From Alisma plantago-aquatica (Eukaryota; Streptophyta; Magnoliopsida; Alismatales; Alismataceae): DNA of 64,000 nt. The DNA lies in NCBI GenBank assembly GCA_963693085.1, contig OY856412.1, forward strand, positions 344,465,457-344,529,456, read 5' to 3'. The notes under the pieces are model-generated. The model did no database searches. It was not told the origin of the DNA and saw only the letters and a list, made by a program, of their open reading frames with translations. Below, piece by piece: positions 58,080-64,000 of the stretch; the stretch's first letter is position 1, and each line of letters begins with the position of its first letter. Both the position numbers and the translations under genes were made by a program.

Positions 58080-58552
58080 GATGACAGGAGTCGTGAGTGG
58101 ATGCAAAGTAGACTGACATGCAGTTCACTGTGGGAGAATATGTGACATGAAAATCCGACCCCTCTAAGTTATAGCTAAGAGAGCTGAGTCCTTGATGCAT
58201 GGGTTCTTTTGAGATGGTTTGGTAGAGAAGGCTAAGTTTGATCTTACCCCTCAGGATAAAGTAATGTGTGATAAGTTCCGGGTGTCCAATTTAGAGAACT
58301 ATGTGAGGTACCCAGACCAGGTGCTGTGTAATGAACCTAGTGAGCCCAAGGGAGGCATAAATGACCTGAGTTACCTGTGCAGTTTATAGACGCTAGAACG
58401 AAAGAACTCAGAGAAAAGAATATGTGATGCTAAATGTTCTTTGGAAGCGCCATGGGTAAGGTAAAGCCACATAGGGGCCAATGATGGAAATGGAAAAGTC
58501 TTATCCTGAATTGTTTATTTGCTTGATAGAATTTTGAGGACAAAATTCATGT
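58080..58552 (+). pseudogene. Integrase C-terminal remnant of element A
   Basis: Same layout as in B: 'FTVGEYVT', stop at 58148-58150, stops at 58172-58174 and 58193-58195 at the same codons as in B, followed by frame-broken 'ERTQR'-type remains and a 'KSYPELF' block. 'NFEDKI' precedes the purine tract, as in intact gypsy elements. Confidence 0.7.
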
Positions 58553-58565
58553 AAGAGGGAAAGGA
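58553..58565 (+). other. Polypurine tract of element A
   Basis: AAGAGGGAAAGGA before TGTTACAACC. Confidence 0.88.
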
Positions 58566-61500
58566 TGTTACAACCCCAATCTTTGGGTTGTTTTGGTGAT
58601 AAATGTAATTTTTCATATTAAGGATATTTGAACAAATAATGATATAATTTGTTTGAATATGTGGATTTTGTTTAAAATAGCCTTGATGATTGTGTTGTGG
58701 GCTTTATTGGCTATTGGGCCCAATAACAAAGAAATTCAATTAATAAATGAATGATTGAATAATTGAGAAAAGAAAAATGTAGAAACCTCTAGAAGGAAAA
58801 TGATGTAATCCAAGGATGGATTTCGTGCCTCTTGGATTCCTTGGGTTCCAAGGAGTCAAAGTTGCATAAAGCGTGCAATAAGAAAAGAAAAGATCAATTA
58901 AATATATTTTTATTAAGAAAGAAATTGAAAATAATGGTAAAATGTGGAAAATAAGTAAAAAGAGGTACAATTGAGTTACCCTTGGAGGATTTTCATATCC
59001 ATGAGGTTTCTAATATTAAAAGGAATTCCAATAAAGAAAATAAAAAGAGAAATAAAGAGAAATCCTCAAAAAGAGATATTTCGATAAGAAATAAATAAGA
59101 TAATAAGAAATAATAGATCAAAGGTAAGTGAAAGGCTAAGGGATATTCCCAAGATGGGATTTCGAGCCATTAAGGTTACTTGTGGTTCAAGGAACTCAGA
59201 ATAATAATGTAATGGCAAAAGTAGAAGGAAATATCAATTAATTTGGTATTATTTATAAATAAATTGCATATGAAGGAAACCTGTTTTTCCTTAAGAATCT
59301 GGGTTTCAAATTTAATACACGTGTAGATAATGCCAAGATAGAGTTTCCTCCAAAACTTGAGTGAAAATGTTAATCAAGAAGGGAGATATGAATTTCTCAA
59401 ATTATCCCCCTAAATATGAAATTCTTTTGTAAATAGGAATAATTCTTTTTCCTTTTGGTTAGCGCGGGCAAGGAAAGTCGTTAGATCGAAATCCAACACT
59501 TTCTGGTTATCATCCAGTTCTACACAGACGTGGACTCTGCCAAGTTACAGAGGGTCTTTCCCTCTTGATTTCTACTTTATCTGGTACATCTGGACCCATG
59601 GAAACGATTCCATCAGGTTCGGGAGGGAATTCTGCACCTCCCCAACACTATATTGCTGAGCCCTCGACGTTCCTATAAGAAACGCCCAATTGGGTAGGAA
59701 ACAAGGATGGCAGCGAGGTGAGGAACCCTTAGAAGAACCCCCCTACATGCTATAAATAGTGCTTCTGTAGACCCCTTATACCCTAACAGACGCTGCCGGC
59801 TACTCTTCTTGATCTATCGTGCTCTGGAAGCATGAATTGTGCATGCTCCGACGAGCTCCAGGTTACGATACCACCATGGGCTGAGGAGATGAGGCAGAGA
59901 GAAGGGAGTTGTAGTATCTGTTGGATCGCAGATCAGTTTGATCCCGTGCATCAATCCAACGGACCAAAGGAGGGTCGACTAACTTAAGCCACGTGTGACG
60001 ACAGGCATCAGATCGAGAAGTGGATCACTGGACTACAGATCCAGATTTTTGGTAATCATCTATCTCTGACTGATATTCCAAGAAAATACTTTTTCTTGCA
60101 AAATTCATAGCAATTGCTAGGAATCTCGGATTAACAAACTTAATACATGAAAGTTGTGTAGAAAAATACAAGGAATCTAATAAAAATAATTTGAGAACTT
60201 GGTTCTACTCCATTTTGCAAAAGTACCTTAATTTGCTAGTAAAATGTATTAAAAGTTAATGAGAAACCCTAATTGAATATAAAGGGTGAATTTTGGTGAA
60301 TTAATAGGTCAAACTGATAAGCTTAACCCTGTTAATGATAAAGGTGGTTTGTTCATCCGTTTTTAATGCAAGATTGCCTAATTTAGAGTTGTAATCCATA
60401 AAAGAAGGATAATCTAAATGGAAACCCTAATTTGAGATAAAAGATGAGAAAAATCATATTTATTCAGATTAAGGAAATAAGATGCTTAATAAAGATCCTG
60501 AACTTGTTAAGAGCACTAAAATGAGAAATTAAGGGTTTTATGTAGTTTTGATTAATTACGGATCATAATATTGAAAGAGGGGAAAAAATCATAATCCCCT
60601 AGGAAACCCTAAAATTGGAATTGTAATCCTAAGTAATATGATGAAATTGGATAAATATTAATAAAAGGAACTTGGTACTTCTATTCAGGATTTCTATTCA
60701 TCATTGCTTGCTTAATTGGGTTTCCCTACATATGTGAATCTTTCTTGATATCTGAAAACAAAGGTATGTGGTTACTCTTATGAATATCTCAAGTTAGTTT
60801 TCTGAAGTTTTCCGAAGTTTTCGTAGATGACTTGAAATAAACTGTTGGATGAATTTAGTTCATGCAAACTATAATGTGGCTATGGCTATCATATAAGATA
60901 TGTGCCTATTAGCTCAGATCCTGGTCCTCTCTGTGGCTTAATAGTTGACCTAGTACATGGCTACCAATGGGGTAGGTCCTTCAGGTCATTGGATGACTTA
61001 GTACATGGCTACCAATGGGGTAGGTCCATCAAGTCACATTGAGTTAGATATTGGGCTACCTTCAGGTAGTGCCATGCGACTATATTACCCTATGTACTGG
61101 CTACCTATAACATAGGACCATGTGGGTAAGAATCTACCTGAAAGAGAGGTAGCTTACAAGTCCATTGTAGGGATATCACAAAGTTAGGGGATATGTAAGG
61201 ATTGAGTAGTATGGCTTAAAATGTAATCTTAGTTGTTAAATGATTCATTGAATTATTACATTGTTAATATAGTTGCACGATTATTGTTTCCCCCACATAC
61301 CAGCTTCTTGCTGATCGACGTTTTGTTTGTCGGCGTTTTAGGTACAAATGAAAAGAACAAACAATAAAGTGTCATATGTGGAATTAAATGAGAATTAAAG
61401 TGCAAAGGAGGATTAATTAGATTAGTATCTTCATGGATAGAAGTTTATAAATCCAAGTTTTCAAAATGAATGCAAAGTTTTTATTTTTACCATAATTTAG

Positions 61501-61626
61501 TATAGTTGGTAGAATTTAATAATTGTTAATGATTCATTATCGAACCTTTGATCTGAGTTATTGGATAATGGCTCTGACCTTTCGGTCTCCCTTAATTGGG
61601 GGTTACCAGGAGGTGGGGTCATTACA
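58566..61626 (+). repeat. 3' LTR of element A
   Basis: 3061 bp, collinear with 39509-42571. TATA box at 59751-59758; 48-bp repeats start at 60946 and 60994. Confidence 0.93.
60764..61341 (+). other. Conserved intron-like leader module, A 3' LTR
   Basis: AAAG|GTATGTGG at 60764 to TTTTAG|GTAC at 61341; 578 bp, with the 48-bp repeats and hairpin kept. Confidence 0.5.
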
Positions 61627-64000
61627 ACACCTCACTTCCACGTAACTCTCAATTAAGGAAGACCAAGAAGTCAGAGTTGTTATCCCAAAAATAGGATAAA
61701 TGGTTTTGTAAATAATCAAAAATAATTAATAAATTCTATGAAAGACTAAACTGAAAACTAGAATCAAATTTTACTTTCACATACCTTCAAAAATAGGGAA
61801 CTGATACTTCTACCAATAGTAGAATTTTAAATAACTAAATCCTGCTTGATAATTTAACTTTAATCTTTCACATGTTCCACTTTACTATTTATCTAATTTT
61901 AGGTATATCCTAAAATGTCGAAAAACTAAATGTCAGTCAGTATAAATGAATATACAGGTATATGGGGACAAACAAAACATTGCACATAAGCTTTAACAAC
62001 CTAATCATATCAAGTAGTTGTTAAAAATGCAAAATTATATTTTCAATGTGCCATACCAACCATTTTTATGCTTCCTCTGGGATACCCTCTCTTAGGGTTT
62101 AGATCTTACAAGGGACTTAAGGATACCTTTTCCATGATGAGCTTGGTACCTGGGGTCACCTTTTTGGGTGCCTAGTGGTCTTCCCTATGGTGCTTGACCA
62201 CTTTAGACCTTTTCTCTAGGGCTTGGTCTTGCATCATACATCCAGATATGGTATGTAGGTTCGAGACAGTCACATATATACTTAAGTTGTGATAATCATA
62301 TTTACTTTCACGATTGTAGAAATAAAATCATCCAAATAATTTATTTCCATGCAATCGATAGAATATTAGGAAACTAAAGTGTGTGCTCATAATTGACCAC
62401 ATACCTAATTAGGAGATTCCACAACAAATAAACATGGACCAATCAATCAGGTAATCAAATCCATGCAAACAAGTCAACCACACAAAAGTACAGAATCCTG
62501 AAAAGCATATGCAACCTATTTACCACACACTTATCAAGAAACTATTTTATTTAATTGAAATTACTTTCTAGGGTTTCTAATCCAAATTAGGGTTTCATTA
62601 GGGTTCCCTTGGTAGATTTACAACTTTTCTCTATTATAACCACAAAACCCTAAAAAAGCAGATGTAGGTGTAGAACCCTAATTATTCACTTAGTCACATT
62701 AAAGCCTTCTTATCATCTATTAGGCTTAGGATTAACCTTGTACCCCTTTTATAGAAAGAATCTCAAAATATAATTCATTAAAACGCATTAACACTTAGAT
62801 TAGGGTTTCCAAGCCAATTAATGCATATTAACATATCAAACCTTAAATTAGGCTATTAAGCACATCGATCATATAATTAGACATCAAAACATCTTTTTAG
62901 TAACAACAGGTTAATATCCTAGTGGATTATCCATATTAATAATCTCAATTTCATATAACATCAAATTAGGTTTTTTCCTCATTTTATAGCATTATGATTA
63001 GCATCTTTAACCACTTTAAAAACTATGATCAGATTCTGGCCCTAAAATCATTTTATGGAATTCCTTGCATTTTATTGATCAATTTTCATATATAATGTGT
63101 CTACATCTAGTTTACAATTAATGGGATATGAATTTTGTAAACTGTTTACCTTTTAGTTAATCAATGGCCACCACGTCTACTTTTTGTTTATTTCCCTTTT
63201 TCCACGCGGGTAATTTCACAGTCAGTGGCGTTTGGCCATCTCATCACCCTGCTCCAACGAGGCTAAGTCGGATAAAAGAATGGAAAGTTTTTTCTGCCCC
63301 TCCTGTGTTGTGCGCCACACAAGGGTAGGGACGTACTTTCCCTGGCCTTCATCTTCTACCTCTGACTGTCTCCCACTTGTGAGTCCATGCCTTGTGCTAA
63401 TCAACCTTGGTATTGACCTTGGGAATTAGGGCAGTAGCGGTTGATCCTAAGGTGCAGAACCCTTCACCAGACCTCCAAAAACTTGTAGGCCTTCTTAATT
63501 CTTCAGGTGTCATCTCGCTCTGGGTGGGAGGCATGGAAGATTTTTGGTGGAACAAAAGAAGAAAAGAAAGAAGAATAGGGACAACAAGGTGGAATTGGGG
63601 TGTGGTGTTGATGCTAACTACTCGGTGGGACATCTGAACATGTAGGGGATCCCTCAAAGGGTCCCCAAGCCCCCCGTATATATACCTCTCAATCTTTCTA
63701 GTTTGTTCCTAGAGGGCAGGTTGTGCAAAACTTCTAGGACTCCTGAAATCCTATCAAATCTTGGATTCTTTGGTCCGCAAATCTCTCCCCAACTCATTGG
63801 GAGACTTTCCCAGAGTAATCCTACATTGGGCAACAAGGAAATGATCCGGAAAACTCACTTCCCTATTTCTCCTTTCTTATTCCTAATAGAAGAGTGTGAA
63901 GCACAACAATCAAATCCTTGATCGTATGGCTATCATATATGTCTAAGAACACATATCATTAGCTAATTTTGGAAAATTGTGACATTCAAATAAATTCTGT
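61627..64000 (-). repeat. LTR D (minus strand), continues beyond window
   Basis: Begins ACACCTCACTTCC..., with ACACC (61627-61631) the right duplication of element A. The order of motifs follows LTR C on the minus strand: AATTAAGGAAGACCAAGAAGTCAGAG, leader module, AAACCCTA-rich leader, GC-richer block, TATA box (GTATATATA on the minus strand) near 63677-63685. In C the TATA lies the same ~2.05 kb from this end, so about 0.5 kb more is expected beyond 64000. Whether it is a solo LTR or part of a full element cannot be seen. Confidence 0.75.
61910..62404 (-). other. Conserved intron-like leader module, LTR D
   Basis: Minus strand: AG|GTATGTGG at 62404, repeated GGTACC/GGTGACC-like blocks, a decayed GACxx hairpin, TTTTAG|GATA ending at 61910; 495 bp. 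Confidence 0.45.

Larger units (their letters stand above)
39509..61626 (+). mobile_element. Gypsy-type LTR element A, split by element B
   Basis: LTRs of 3063 and 3061 bp, a 4397-bp internal region once element B (44849-56440) is removed, primer site, purine tract, and target duplications ACACC at 39504-39508 and 61627-61631. It is inserted in the minus-strand LTR D. The left LTR starts TA instead of TG (one mutation). The internal region is collinear with B and C and lacks recognisable gag or RT; only an integrase end remains. Confidence 0.92.

Noticed and set aside
63232..63657. Short open frames on both strands near 63.2-63.7 kb
   Set aside because: They fall in the GC-richer block of LTR D at the same place as the chance frames in LTR C.

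Overview
The window is plant nuclear DNA and is almost entirely LTR retrotransposons nested in one another. The evidence for a plant is: Ty1/copia (Tnt1/Tork type) and Ty3/gypsy elements with initiator-Met-tRNA primer sites, a Cassandra TRIM with 5S rRNA-like LTRs, and one intronless plant subtilisin-like protease gene. Very long LTRs, heavy nesting and the protease type suggest a large-genome angiosperm, perhaps a monocot (weak inference). I label the elements A-J for reference.

Left third (1-20.3 kb): a decayed gypsy element E reads rightwards from gag (1) to its 3' LTR (14771-about 17482). Its integrase is split by gypsy element C (3755-13849, minus strand), bounded by the 5-bp target duplication TAGAC. 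From 17.5 to 20.3 kb there is LTR-derived DNA (H).

Middle (20.3-29.9 kb): a dead copia element F begins inside a 650-bp unit repeated three times. A Cassandra TRIM (22470-23298, duplication ATTTC) interrupts its integrase, a 329-bp tandem duplication lies in its RT, and a 3.34-kb solo LTR G (25691-29030, duplication GTGAC) splits its RNase H.

Gene island (30.0-39.5 kb): the only recognisable host gene is a minus-strand subtilase. A young, nearly intact Tnt1-like copia element J (31789-37126) sits directly behind its catalytic-His GHGT motif. The LTRs of J differ at 11 of 606 positions by eye, and its gag-pol has only two nonsense codons. The protease also carries a 1-nt frameshift, so it is a pseudogene here.

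Right part (39.5-64 kb): a minus-strand LTR D, cut by the window end, was split by gypsy element A (39509-61626, duplication ACACC), and A was split by element B (44849-56440, duplication GGCAC). A, B and C share a 4.4-kb internal region in which I recognise only a broken integrase/chromodomain end. All three share one stop codon there, and A and B share two more, which suggests they spread as defective elements mobilised in trans.

The most unusual observation is a 0.5-0.58 kb module in the leader of all seven gypsy-type LTR families. It opens with a splice-donor-like GGTATG, carries short tandem repeats in its middle, and closes with a TTTTAGGT acceptor-like site. In A, B and C a CCGAC/GTCGG hairpin lies beside the acceptor. 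Its length is exactly 578 bp in all four LTRs of A and B. It may be an LTR-encoded leader intron or a structured RNA element.
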